From assembly GCA_903772945.1 (NCBI GenBank), contig CAICTM010000337.1:1-64000 (forward strand): a stretch of DNA of 64,000 nucleotides, in the 5' to 3' direction. This DNA comes from Seminavis robusta (taxonomy: Eukaryota > Bacillariophyta > Bacillariophyceae > Naviculales > Naviculaceae). A model generated the notes under the pieces. It had not been told where the DNA came from. It was given only the letters and a program-made list of their open reading frames with translations, and did no database searches. Made by a program: the position numbers and the translations under genes. How positions within the stretch are numbered: the first letter of the stretch is position 1; every line of letters begins with the position of its first letter. Of the stretch, positions 1-10,086 are shown piece after piece.

Positions 1-1511
1 ATCAATAACTGCTCACTTATTTGGAAATACAAACTTTACATCTCTTAGATCGTTAGATTAATCAGTACACAATGGTATTGTCGCAGCATTGTAGCCTAGT
101 AGTGGCCCATTCCGGGAGAAGTAGCGGTTTGAACTGTCATTCTGTGGATTGTGGATTTGCAGTATTTTGTATTTTATGTTGTATGTGGCCAGAATACGAT
201 TACTCTAGCTAGCTGTTTGCTTCGAGCCCCGAGCTGCTCTGTGCTCACCCTTTGCTTTCATGGGCTAAGTTGCTGGTAAGATCCTCTTGTAACTCCTCAG
301 CCCTTGGCCCCGGCAATGCAAAGCACAAACCATCATCTAGCTAGAGCTAGCGCATCATCCGAATGATCCATCAAGCTTCACTCTTCAATAGCTCTTCATC
401 GTCAGCCAATGAAATAAGTCTTAGTGAGAAAGTGCGCTCGTGGGTCATTATTTCTCTATGCAGCGTGCAGTGTTCTTCTTGAGTCCCTTCTCAAGAAACA
501 CAGAATCTGAGAATCTGATACCCTTATGTCATTCTGCCTGTCCAGCTGTCTTCAACCAGTACAATGTCATGACAATTAATTGTATTCCTGATCACACTGA
601 ACACTGGCTCTAAACTGGCAGAAGCCAGGCTATAAGACTTTAAAAGACTGCGTTCCTAAACCAGTAACGGTCTTGGATCCAAACAAAGAGAAGAAGGAAA
701 GAGCTCCTGAGGTCCTTTCAGGAGCAGAGAACAGTGGACTGAGGGGCTACCGTACCTAGCTAGTACAGACTGTTCGGTAGCCTAAAATTGTTTAGGTTGG
801 TTGGTTGGTTAACTGGCATCGGGTTTCGACAAGGTTGGAAAACATGGGATGCCGAAACAGAGCCCATCCATTGCCTTGCCACCACCTAGAACCGCTTACT
901 ACTGATATGGGATTATGTTTAGGTGCGGAAACTCGACGACTGGACTCTACATGTGCTACTAGTACTCGATTGGGTTTGGCAGCCCGGGGCTACAAGATCT
1001 AGCTAGTTAGACGACGCGAAGCAACTCGCAGCTCCACAGGCAAGGCTAAATACTTGACGGCGCACCACTCTCTCTTGCCCGGAGAATCGAATCGAATCGA
1101 ATCGAATCAAGCGAATGAATCGATCACAACATCACAACGACGCTCATCAGATTCGCCTGATCTCCGAATCTCAGGCTCCTCGTAATATCACCGCCTTACT
1201 TTTATTACTCTTTTTACTGCCTACCGGGCCTTGTACAGGTCATACAGTGGCACAAGCAGGGAACGAACCATAATGAGCTGTCGGGGTCGAGTTGTACCGA
1301 GCATGAGACATGAGACACGGCCATGACGAGCGACGGAAAGGGAGCCCGTTCCAAGTTGTTGATGTTCCCAGTTGTTGCAAACGAAAAAAGTTTCGCCCTT
1401 GATGGATGGCATCGTGACAACGAAAGACCACGACGCAACGGTGCACCCTGCGCTCCAGCAAGCCAATGCTCCATCCAAGTATCGGTACCCATTCGGTTCG
1501 ATTCGCGCCAA
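1..1511. other. Intergenic region, no supported gene
   Basis: I see no convincing coding region in this stretch. It has a GAATC x5 microsatellite at about 1084-1108, a short GGTT repeat near 797-810 and scattered CTAG-rich palindromes. Short open frames here lack family motifs and splice support. Confidence 0.6.
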
Positions 1512-3251
1512 TCAAGCCCGGCTCTGCCGTTGCGTCGTCGTCGTCGTCGTTGGCAAGAGATCGCCCAGAACCGTTCCACTGGGACAACTGCGATATATAA
1601 TGGCATGGACTCGTTTCTTGTGTCTCGTGTACTTGTATTTGTGCAATGCCACGGACTGAATGGAAAATGCATCTTCTCGGTATTTGGGCCCGTGTTTCCA
1701 AAACTCCCACGTATTGGATTTTTTGATATCGTTGGGATTGCCTTCAAAGTATTGGTGTGGCGTATAGCCGTGAAATCGCGGCCTCCCGGTATCATCGACA
1801 CTGTCCGTCATTGTGACATCGCCACTATTTTGCCAAAAGCACATGCCGAGGAATCGATCGTCCGCGGACGTTTGTTCGTTGGGAGAACACCTTCGAGGCA
1901 TGGCTTCGACGACCAGTTTGAGTCCGAGTCGATTGAGCAGGTATCCCGAACCACCGCCCACGTAGAGTCCAAACTTTTGACGATGTGGTTTTTGGCTGAT
2001 GATATTCCCCGTCAAGAGTGGTCTTTTGTCGTTCGTAAGACCTCTTATTTCCAGAACGCCCAGAAAGCGTCTCATATTTTCGATAATGACATGGGCATCG
2101 TCATTGGCAATGTAAAAGTAGTCGAATTGGTTCAGAAAATTGTCGTAGGTGTATCCCAGATTGGATCTCATTTTTTGCCACAAATTTCGGTAGGATTCGT
2201 CAAAGCGATGAGGAATGTCAACGGTGCCCCAGTCCAGACTGGAGGGATCATTGTCGGGTCCCGTTTTGGTGGAGGCGGCAAAGAATCCATCGCACCGCCA
2301 TCCCCACGTATCTCGAATTCCCTCCAGTCGGTCGTGTGCTCCGGCATGGGAAATGACGATGCACAGAATGGTGCCATTGGATTTCTTGTGAATGCCATCT
2401 TCTGGTAGAGTGATGCGTGGTTGTGGAGTGGTGGGAAGAATTTCCACATTGTCCACTTTGGTCACATTGGGTTCATTTTGTTTGGTGGGATTGGGTGAAT
2501 CCGGTACAATTTTGAAGAGAATGGGCCACCCAATCAATTCGGCTCCTTGGCGGAGGGGTTTGTTGCAAACTTCGTCCAAGTCTCCTCCGGGTGAAATTGG
2601 CATGTACGAGAGAGGTGGCATGGCCGTGTTGGTAGTATCACCGATGCTATCTCGGTATCGTTGGATAAACGCATTTCTAACCTTGTAGACATCCACAATG
2701 TAGCCCATGGTCCCATTGGGAAATCTAGCGCCTTGATGAATGTCATCCTTCTCACTGTTGTAGAGTCTTCCTTGAGGTTGTTCTGGTGGTGCTGGAGGTG
2801 GAGTGGATTGAGATGGATTTTCAACTACAGGCTCAGGCTTAGGCTCAGGCTTAGGCTCAGATTGAGGTTGGGTAGCTGTGGCTGTAGCAGGATCAGGATC
2901 AGGATCAGATTTTATATTGGGTTCAGGATGAGGCTCAGAATCAGATTTTGTCTGAAGCTCAGAAAGTGCTTGTTCAGTTGCAAGGGTGATCTGAGGAGCT
3001 TGTTCAGAGGCAGGCTTGCTGATGTTGGCAGCAGCTGCAGTCTTGTTGCTGGTGGTGGTAAAAGAAGTAGTACCAGTCTCATTGCGACCAACAGTCGACG
3101 TTTTCGTAGAGTTTTTTGGATCCCCAATAAAATCAAGATAAGCTCTTGAAAATCGTTTGCTGCCCATGAAATCTCCATACAAACAGAACAGTACAACCAG
3201 TCCAACCACCAAAGGAGCCAACCGAAGTTTCAATTTATTATCACTTGTCAT
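1512..3251 (-). CDS. Type II membrane glycosyltransferase, GT31 / core-1 beta-1,3-galactosyltransferase-like
   Basis: Single-exon gene of 579 aa. The ATG at 3251 is chosen because the frame upstream opens only with TTG. A short basic N-terminus precedes one membrane anchor (LAPLVVGLVVLFCLYGDF), then a long Pro/Glu/Lys/Thr-rich stem of about 250 residues with PEPKPEP and DPDPDP runs, which is the layout of a Golgi type II enzyme. The C-terminal half carries GT31-type signatures: an ILCIVISHAGAHDRLEGIRDTW opening block, the acidic YIANDDAHV motif in the position of the metal-binding DxD, and GGGSGYLLNRLGL, matching the G-G-x-G-Y-x-L block of C1GALT/fringe-type enzymes. It probably transfers a hexose to secreted glycoproteins in the Golgi; donor and acceptor cannot be read from sequence. 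The family call is from remembered motifs. Confidence 0.72.
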   Translation of the reverse strand: MTSDNKLKLRLAPLVVGLVVLFCLYGDFMGSKRFSRAYLDFIGDPKNSTKTSTVGRNETGTTSFTTTSNKTAAAANISKPASEQAPQITLATEQALSELQTKSDSEPHPEPNIKSDPDPDPATATATQPQSEPKPEPKPEPVVENPSQSTPPPAPPEQPQGRLYNSEKDDIHQGARFPNGTMGYIVDVYKVRNAFIQRYRDSIGDTTNTAMPPLSYMPISPGGDLDEVCNKPLRQGAELIGWPILFKIVPDSPNPTKQNEPNVTKVDNVEILPTTPQPRITLPEDGIHKKSNGTILCIVISHAGAHDRLEGIRDTWGWRCDGFFAASTKTGPDNDPSSLDWGTVDIPHRFDESYRNLWQKMRSNLGYTYDNFLNQFDYFYIANDDAHVIIENMRRFLGVLEIRGLTNDKRPLLTGNIISQKPHRQKFGLYVGGGSGYLLNRLGLKLVVEAMPRRCSPNEQTSADDRFLGMCFWQNSGDVTMTDSVDDTGRPRFHGYTPHQYFEGNPNDIKKSNTWEFWKHGPKYREDAFSIQSVALHKYKYTRHKKRVHAIIYRSCPSGTVLGDLLPTTTTTTQRQSRA

Positions 3252-4100
3252 TCTGCAACAGAAATATGATAAAAAGCAACTCAACTCCACCGGTTGTTTG
3301 GGACTTTGGGTAGCTCCAATAAAATCCTTTTCCTCCAACAATCAAGAAATATAACTCGAATCTACAACGAGGCCTGAGACTGTACAGATGTGGCTCTCTA
3401 GTCGATAGATGGTGATCTTCCTATCTCAAGCTGATCATCCAGAAGGAAAGTTGCATGGCTTTTGGTTTTTGGTTTTGTGCAGTTTGCTTGGGCCGCGCAG
3501 AAGATTCGATGTTGTTCTTCTCTTGGCACGTACCACTGGGTACGGTGGTACCTGGTACCTGGTGCCAGTTCGTACAACATCGTGTCTTTGGCTCATGAGG
3601 TGCCATAAAAGCTAAGAGAGCTGCTGAAAGATGCGATCCGATGCATCAATCAACGAGTCGAGTCGAGTCATTCTTTGCACTTTTGCTGTGCCGTGCCTTG
3701 CACAGGTAGGTATCCGGATAGCAGATTGAGCAGAAGGAAGCAAAGCATCATGATTTGAACATTCCCCAAGCCTTTTCTCCTCATTGAGTGATAGTCAACG
3801 GCACACTCTGAGCATGCCAAGAATACAAATCGACAGTACTAAAGCATGGAACAAGGCAAATTGTATCGAAATCCTTGCTAGCTAGAGTCGAGTCTGCTCC
3901 CATCATTGAACCAAAACTAAAGGATTTAGTTAGATACAACAAATATCATTATTAACAAGATGTTTGAGTTCAAAGCCTCTGCTAACACCCTTTGTTTCCC
4001 GCTTCGCCCCAGCTCCCATCCCATCGACATGAGCCCTTTTGAAAAAGAGAGAACCAATCCAAACAAAACTAGTCACTCGTTGGTACTGTACCACCCAGTT
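3252..4100. other. Intergenic spacer between the GT31-like gene and the first ankyrin-like gene
   Basis: No coding region is supported. It contains GGTACC-type palindromic runs near 3540-3570 and CTAG clusters. It should hold the promoter of the upstream minus-strand gene, but no clear TATA element is visible. Confidence 0.5.
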
Positions 4101-5120
4101 TTAAACAACATCCAAGAGATACTGCCGAGTAATGGAGGATGACTCCATCCACCAGCCACGTCCCATAAAACTCAAAAGGTTGAGCCAAACTTCCTTGGGA
4201 AAGTCACTGTTGGGTGCAATCAAATGCCAAAGGTAGTTGATCATTCTCCTGTCTGTGGTTGGAAAGCTCCAGTGAAGCCACTTGCTCCATGCCATGACAT
4301 TCTCATCAGGTCCATACATGGCTTGGAGAAGGTTTTGCAGAATCTTGTTTTTGTTGGACCTGCGCCTAATAAAGCAATAGTCAGAGATCATGACATTTCC
4401 CTGGTCCCTCAAGATTTGAACAGCAGTGACGTCTCTCCTGATGAGAGCCTTTTCCAGGGTATTCTCAATCAAAAACTTTGCTTCAACATGCTTGTCGCCA
4501 CCACCACAATGAGCCAACTCTTCCTTGTACAGAATTTTCTGGAATTCTTCCTTTCTGTGCTCCAGCAATATGGTCATACATTCATGCTGTCCATTGTCTA
4601 GTGCTGCCATCAGAGCATGAGGAGTCCCGAGAGTGACAGAACAGTTACCATCCACTAGAAGGAGCTTGAGTAACTTTGGATATCCATGATAGGCAGCACA
4701 AGCTACCGCAGATCGGTGTGAAGAATCCACACAACTGAAAATGTCATTGGGATCCACGTTTCTCCCCACCAGAGCCCTTGTATAGTCCATCAAGAGGCGT
4801 TCTTGTTTTTCTTTGGGTGTATAAGCGGTACTGGCGGAAATTGCCATGGCCAAGTAGGATGTGGGTAGTGCCGCAATTTCTTCCGCCGAAGCCTTCTGAA
4901 TCTGCTTGGTGCACTTGACAAAACCGCAACGCCCAATGTCCAAAAAGTGACGATTCCAGGGAGGTGATGTGTGTACCACATCCATCCAACGTCTACCAAG
5001 GTTTACAGATGTGGATCGACGACCGGATTTGCGGCGGCTTGGAGGCCGAGCGGTGGTGGTGCTCGATGATGAGTTCCTAGTTGTGAGGTCTGTTCCGCTC
5101 GACGAAGCGGACGCCGACAT
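4101..5120 (-). CDS. Ankyrin-like repeat protein, paralogue A
   Basis: Single-exon gene of 339 aa, starting at the ATG at 5120; the frame upstream has only TTG. The N-terminus is Ser/Thr/Arg-rich and probably disordered. The middle has helix-turn-helix units resembling degenerate ankyrin repeats, for example HGYPKLLKLLLVDGNCSVTL followed by HALMAALDNGQHECMTILLEH. The C-terminus carries a block ending in FPKEVWLNLLSFMGRGWWM. The same blocks, in the same order, occur in the gene at 6261-7136, so this is a local tandem duplication. No enzymatic motif is seen; a protein-interaction role is only inferred from the fold. Confidence 0.68.
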   Translation of the reverse strand: MSASASSSGTDLTTRNSSSSTTTARPPSRRKSGRRSTSVNLGRRWMDVVHTSPPWNRHFLDIGRCGFVKCTKQIQKASAEEIAALPTSYLAMAISASTAYTPKEKQERLLMDYTRALVGRNVDPNDIFSCVDSSHRSAVACAAYHGYPKLLKLLLVDGNCSVTLGTPHALMAALDNGQHECMTILLEHRKEEFQKILYKEELAHCGGGDKHVEAKFLIENTLEKALIRRDVTAVQILRDQGNVMISDYCFIRRRSNKNKILQNLLQAMYGPDENVMAWSKWLHWSFPTTDRRMINYLWHLIAPNSDFPKEVWLNLLSFMGRGWWMESSSITRQYLLDVV

Positions 5121-6260
5121 CTTGTCAATCCTGTTTGGTTTTCTACCGGTATTTTGTATCAAGAACTCTGTAGCTAGAGCGGAGGAACTTGATGGTTGTT
5201 ACGTCTCTTTCAAGCCAATCATTGATTAGCTAGCTAGTCCTTACATGTACATGCAACAGTGGGTCAAAGCTTCTTCTTCCATGCACCCACGTGAAGCCTT
5301 TTCCCCTCGACATTTTGGATTGAAGATTCTTCGATCGGAATGATCGCCAGCGTGCGTTGGACGTCATTTCTGTACTTTTATAGTCAGAATGCGTAAATTT
5401 ATGGAAATAAATTGTAAAAGATCCGAATCTTTATTGCACCAGTACGATACAAGCCAATAAGCTGTTGATGGGTTTTGCCATAGCGTCGGTTGTGGGTCTC
5501 TTTGTTTGGCCTTGGACCTAGTTTTGTACCCGAACGTCAATCAAGTAGGTTTGCTAGCTAACTAGCTGTGGTGCGTGAAGGGAACTGGTGCGAGGGTCAG
5601 CCGTGATCTTCATTAAAACCCATGAACTCAGACTATTGAGTCATTGTTGGGCAATGAATTGCCACAGGATGTGGTTCGTTCTTTTGTGGTTGGTTGGAAA
5701 CCTAGAAAGAAGAAACTATAGTTGTCTACAGTAGTTCCATACCGTGACAGCCGCAGTGTGGTTCCAAGGTACCGGTACCGGTACTTGTGATAGCCTGCCT
5801 CACAGAATCGAGTGGAAGTCTCTTGACGTGGTAGCTTTACTACTTCCGTGCAGCAGAGATCCGTAGACGGTTGATCCTACTAGCTACGAGCCACAAAAGG
5901 TATTACGTCATTGCTGGATCGTTCAATTCTCCTGCTCTGCCGTATCTGTGGATTCGACTCGACTCTGGCCCGCCTCAGTCCTGACGTATACGAATGCAGA
6001 AACTATTTGCTACACATTACAACTACGGGGGGCTACAGCTGACAGTGGCAATCACCCTAATAATACATAGTTTGGCTGGTTGGTCCTGCTTTTTGAGACT
6101 CGTCGTCTTTTGATCCGATGGAGTTCGATTCCATTCAGCCAAACATGGGCGGATACAAAACAAACGACCATCAAAATAAATGATGTGAATAATGATGTGT
6201 GGATATTGCTTGCTTGGGGGGGAAACACCCTTGCAGACCCTTGCACCCTGCAAGATGGGA
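5121..6260. other. Intergenic spacer between the two ankyrin-like paralogues
   Basis: About 1.1 kb with no supported gene. It holds a GGTACCGGTACCGGTAC run near 5769-5785 and several CTAGCTAG clusters. The upstream region of paralogue A and the downstream region of paralogue B both lie here; I see no long shared sequence by eye. Confidence 0.5.
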
Positions 6261-7136
6261 TTATAGATCGTAATATGCAATGAGTCGTCCTCGAGGGATG
6301 GCAGATGGATCCATCCACCAGCCTCTTTTCACAAAGCTGAGAATGATGAGCCATACTTCCTTGGGAAACTGGCTTTTTGGTGCAATCCCATTCCAAAGGT
6401 AGTTTATCATTTGTCGGTCAGTGGTTGGGAAACTCCAGTGAAGATGCTTGCTCCATGCCAAAATGTTCTGGTGGGGTTCATACAGCTTGGCCAGAATGTC
6501 TGGCAGCTTCTCATCGTTCTTCCAATAGCAATAGTCCGAGATGCGGGCATTCCCCTTGTCTCTGAGAATTTGAACTGCAATGACATCCCTGCGTGCCACA
6601 GCTGTTTGCAGGGCGTTCCCAGCAGGTTTTCGTTGCCCATAAATGCTGGCATCAAAAGCATAGGCCAACTCTTCCTCGTGAAGAATATTCTGGAGTTCTT
6701 CCTTTCTGTGCTCCAGCAGGATGGTGATGCATTCATACCTTCGCTTTGCTACGGCTCGTATGAATGCACGAGGACTCCCCAGCGTGATGAAACAGTTAGC
6801 ATCCACTAACAGGAGCTTGAGTAGCTTTGGGTATCCATAGGCGGCGGCTGCAGCAACATCCGATTTAAAAGGACCCCAATCGCCATCATTGTTTGCACCA
6901 TTATCATTCAGATCCACACGTCTTGTGATGAGGGCGCTTGCATATTGGCAAAGGAGAATGTCTTGGGTTGCTTTTGGTTTCTTCCTTGTCATACGTGCAA
7001 CTCGCACTACAGAACGTAAGGTCGGCAGATTGGCAATCTCCTGGTCCGTAGCATTTAGAATCCGATTGGTGCACTTGGCAAAATGACCTTCCGCAATGTC
7101 GGAACAGTGTTGTTCAAAGATATCGTCTGAGGACAT
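6261..7136 (-). CDS. Ankyrin-like repeat protein, paralogue B
   Basis: Single-exon gene of 291 aa, starting at the ATG at 7136. It is clearly paralogous to the gene at 4101-5120: both share a PKLLKLLLVD.NC core, an ILLEHRKEE helix, a FPTTDR.MINYLW segment and a closing FPKEVWL..LSF..RGWWM block. It lacks the Ser-rich leader of paralogue A and carries a short Asn/Asp-rich insert near residues 85-95. Hydrophobic helix pairs suggest degenerate ankyrin repeats. No catalytic motif or targeting signal is visible, so the function is unknown. Confidence 0.68.
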   Translation of the reverse strand: MSSDDIFEQHCSDIAEGHFAKCTNRILNATDQEIANLPTLRSVVRVARMTRKKPKATQDILLCQYASALITRRVDLNDNGANNDGDWGPFKSDVAAAAAYGYPKLLKLLLVDANCFITLGSPRAFIRAVAKRRYECITILLEHRKEELQNILHEEELAYAFDASIYGQRKPAGNALQTAVARRDVIAVQILRDKGNARISDYCYWKNDEKLPDILAKLYEPHQNILAWSKHLHWSFPTTDRQMINYLWNGIAPKSQFPKEVWLIILSFVKRGWWMDPSAIPRGRLIAYYDL

Positions 7137-8325
7137 TTTTCTTTCAATTGCTGGAGTGAGTCGAGTCAACAAGGAATTCTTTGGTTAGATTAAGGAAGCT
7201 CTGTTCTATAGCTACGGTAGCTTGGTCGGTACTACCGGTACCGGTATGATATGACTCTCTTGTCGATCGATGACGGGTCAACTACATGTAGCTAGTTGCT
7301 CTCTTCTTCTTGCTACATGCACTTGTAGATAGGTTTGATTGTGCATGGTCTGCGAGCGAAGCCACTTCGCTGCCCGAATGCATGTGGATTGAGATTCATT
7401 CGGAACCTTGAATCATGGATTATTTGAACCCTGAATGGATGGGGTATTTAATGATTTGCTGCCTCATCAGCGCGTCACCATAGTTACGGTAAGGGTAGAT
7501 ACGGGGTGTGTCTCACAAATCCCAAACCTCCAGAATCAGTAGCAGCAGCGTGACCCGCAATGCAAAAGCCAACGAAGCAGACAAACACATTCGGCCATGG
7601 CTATCACAAGACTACTGTACATCATGCAACCGTCCGGTCCTGTTCATTTTAGCTTTGGCCATGCAGTTAGTTGGTGGGACCAAAGGCAGCCTCGAACAAA
7701 GCTGGAGACTTGACTTTCACTACATGTACCCCATCGATGAACGGCAAGGCTGGTGCACATGTAGTGGGTTTTTCTTCAGAGAGTTGTGCTGCACGTAAAA
7801 GAGAGGATGCTTGTTTACTAGCCCGTCTGTGTTGGCATGTTCAAGGCAGTGCCAAATAAAATAGCCATGCACACACATGCATGACGAGAGCAATAATAAG
7901 TTCAGCCACTACAGTGAAGAAGAAGCTTTCAACTAGGAAAAACTAGCTAGCTAGCTGTTGTATCTTCCTTTTGTTTCTCAATAATAGTATTCTAGAGTAC
8001 ATCAAGTGGCTAGCTAGCTCATAGTGCTGGGTGGTGTGCTAGTGATGATGAAGTGATATGGTGTTCAAGTTGCTATTGGTTTCTGACTGGCGCTTCCCAC
8101 GCTGATGACCTTAATCTGCCAACCAGACCCAATAGCCAGCCTTAGCCAACGTGATACCTGATAATGTTGTCATGCCTTGTTGTGTGTGTGTGTGTGTGTG
8201 TGTTTGTTGCTGTAGTTTACAAAGAGTGCTTCTCATCCTGAAGTGCCGTCACTGCAACCATCCCAGCCTAACCCTCCTCCATTCCTGTCAACTTTCCAAT
8301 CTCGCTAAGAGTCGCTAGCTAGTAG
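7137..8325. other. Intergenic region with a TG microsatellite
   Basis: No supported gene. It contains a (TG)n run at about 8181-8203, repeated CTAGCTAG clusters (around 7942-7952 and 8011-8020) and a GGTACCGGTA palindrome near 7235. An open frame at 7508-7798 was considered and not accepted. Confidence 0.5.
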
Positions 8326-8583
8326 TTAGCGAAAGTAGACAATGGTTGGTTTGGTTGGTTGTTGGTGGTCCGAAGATGATGAGTTGTTGTTGTCAATAGT
8401 GGGACAAGCATAATGAAGCTCGGTGGTTCCATCAATGGTGGCAGATAGTCTGGTATTCATGTTGTACTTTTCCACAATCGTAATCTCCAGAGAAGGCTGC
8501 TCTTCTTTCAAATCAATCCAATAAGAGAGATTCCGGCTGCTATAGTTGCTATTGTTGTTGTTGTGGATCACAGAGGAAGACAT
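8326..8583 (-). CDS. Small hypothetical protein
   Basis: Possible 85-aa protein starting at the ATG at 8583; the frame is open upstream but with no ATG. It has an Asn/Ser-rich N-terminus, a central segment that looks like a folded strand-rich stretch (LEITIVEKYNMNTRLSATID), and an Asn/Ser/Gln-rich tail. I do not recognise it. The alternation of hydrophobic and polar residues is the only reason to list it, and it could be a chance frame. Confidence 0.3.
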   Translation of the reverse strand: MSSSVIHNNNNSNYSSRNLSYWIDLKEEQPSLEITIVEKYNMNTRLSATIDGTTELHYACPTIDNNNSSSSDHQQPTKPTIVYFR

Positions 8584-8918
8584 GATGCTAATAGAAGTAA
8601 GTATTGACAGCTTGACAGAGAAGGCAATGATAAAAACGAGGGACAAGCCGGTGGACAAACAAAGATGTGCAGCAGTGTCTTTTTGTGCTCTCTCTGAGCT
8701 GGTGGGTGAACGGACAGCGATGAATGGACGGTTGAGCTTGGCGCCCCAGGAATGAAAGTGCAAAGCAAACCCACGTATGAGCCATCAAAAGATCAATGAC
8801 GTTCGAAATTTTCCGAGTCCAACGGCGCATGCCTTGGTGTCTTTGCGCCATCCAAGCAAGGACGAAAAAGATTTAGACCATCATGGATTTCGAGCAGGGT
8901 CTCCAACCAAAGTCACTA

Positions 8919-8953
8919 TTCGTGACCCAAATGAGTCACGCTAAAAGATATTA
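8919..8953. promoter_or_regulatory. Palindromic TGAGTCA-type element, copy 1
   Basis: An imperfect palindrome (CGTGAC ... GAGTCACG) containing TGAGTCA is followed directly by an AAAAGATATT string. An almost identical block lies at 11418-11451, about 150 bp before the acetate kinase fusion start. TGAGTCA is a classical bZIP (AP-1/GCN4-like) target. A regulatory role is inference; it could also be a repeat remnant. Confidence 0.35.
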
Positions 8954-9020
8954 CCCTCTAGCTCTGCTCTACCGTATCTGACGTACCGGTTCGTATGACT
9001 CGACTCTTCTAGCTGCATGT

Positions 9021-9356
9021 ACTGAAGACGACCTGGCGTTCCTCACGGCACGAGTGGCCAAGTTAGAGCTGGAAGCCAAACTGCGGGCGGCAACACCCAC
9101 TCCAACACCATCCGCAGCACCAACACCGGCTCAGCCCCGCAAGAACCGTGCCTTCGTCAAACCATACCGCGAGTGGAAGAAGGGTGACCGCATCATCATC
9201 TCCCGCAACGACAAGTACAACGGACGGAGGGTACCATCCAAGGAGCCCGCCCTGGCGATGGCCGTTCTGGGACACAAGCTGGACCCCAAGGTCCTGGCGG
9301 GTATCAAATCACGTATACAAGACCGACAACGGCTTCCGCTTGATGAAAGCAGGTAA
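9021..9356 (+). other. GC-rich orphan reading frame, possible mobile-element or gene remnant
   Basis: A frame stays open from about 9021 to 9356 but has no ATG; the first alternative start is GTG at 9054. It encodes a Glu/Leu helical stretch, a Thr/Pro/Ala linker and a basic segment (KPYREWKKGDRIIISRND). Its GC and codon use are richer than the surrounding AT-rich spacer. It is followed by AAC/AGC microsatellite DNA and a long G run (about 9783-9799). It may be the 3' end of a decayed retroelement or a lone exon. I do not recognise the protein. Confidence 0.3.
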
Positions 9357-9540
9357 CTCTACAGCCGGGTCGGGACATAAAAAACGCAGCAACAACAACA
9401 ACAGCAGCAACAACAGCAAACGCAAAGCTCGCCACCTCCCTGGCAGTGGCGGCGTAATTGGCCGGCTTGGCCGGCCGACACGGGGGATTATATCTATGGT
9501 AGTCATGAGGGTCTGGCTCCGACGGAGGTAAATTGGATGG

Positions 9541-10086
9541 AAGTAGGTCTTTCTGTGATACATGCAGCAGGCCTCTCTGGTATAACCAGGGCATTGCCTT
9601 TGCCTGGATCTAGTCTGGAGGGGAGGTTTACAACCTCTATAGACCCATAATGACATGATCTTGCTATAGTCTAATAGCTCCACTTGACCTAAAAGGTGGA
9701 ATCGCCCACCAACCTTTTTTTCACCCAAGGACAGGGGAATGGGAAAAAAGAGGGAGATTTTTTTTCTTAACCCAGGAAACGGGGGAGGGGGGGGGGGGGA
9801 GGGGTATTTTGGCGGAGTTAACAGGGAGCCGACCATAAGGGAGACTGACGGACAGGAATCCGGGAGAGCCACTCATCCAAGGATGAGGTGGTGGAGTATG
9901 ACATACGCTCTCTAAATAATGTTATTCTGGGACTGGTACAATGTACTAGTACAGTACATTGTACCGGTAGGTATTTCAAGTGTCTTGTCACTACAGGCCT
10001 CATGATCATGCGATTTTGGTCCTGGCTTATCAGTAGTTGGCAGCGCATTGATTGAATTGATTCGATTCCATCATCAAAAACACAAA
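9541..10086. other. Intergenic spacer with G-rich homopolymer
   Basis: No gene is supported. It has a run of G with two interruptions at about 9783-9800 and a short palindrome around 9943-9965 (ACTAGTACAGTACATTGTAC). It probably contains the promoter of the membrane protein gene starting at 10087. Confidence 0.45.

Noticed and set aside
1323-2408. 361-codon open frame on plus
   Set aside because: Exactly antisense to the GT31-like gene, no family motif, and its length follows from codon bias on the other strand.
7508-7798. 96-codon frame with several Cys
   Set aside because: No signal peptide, no family pattern, and overlapping frames look equally random.
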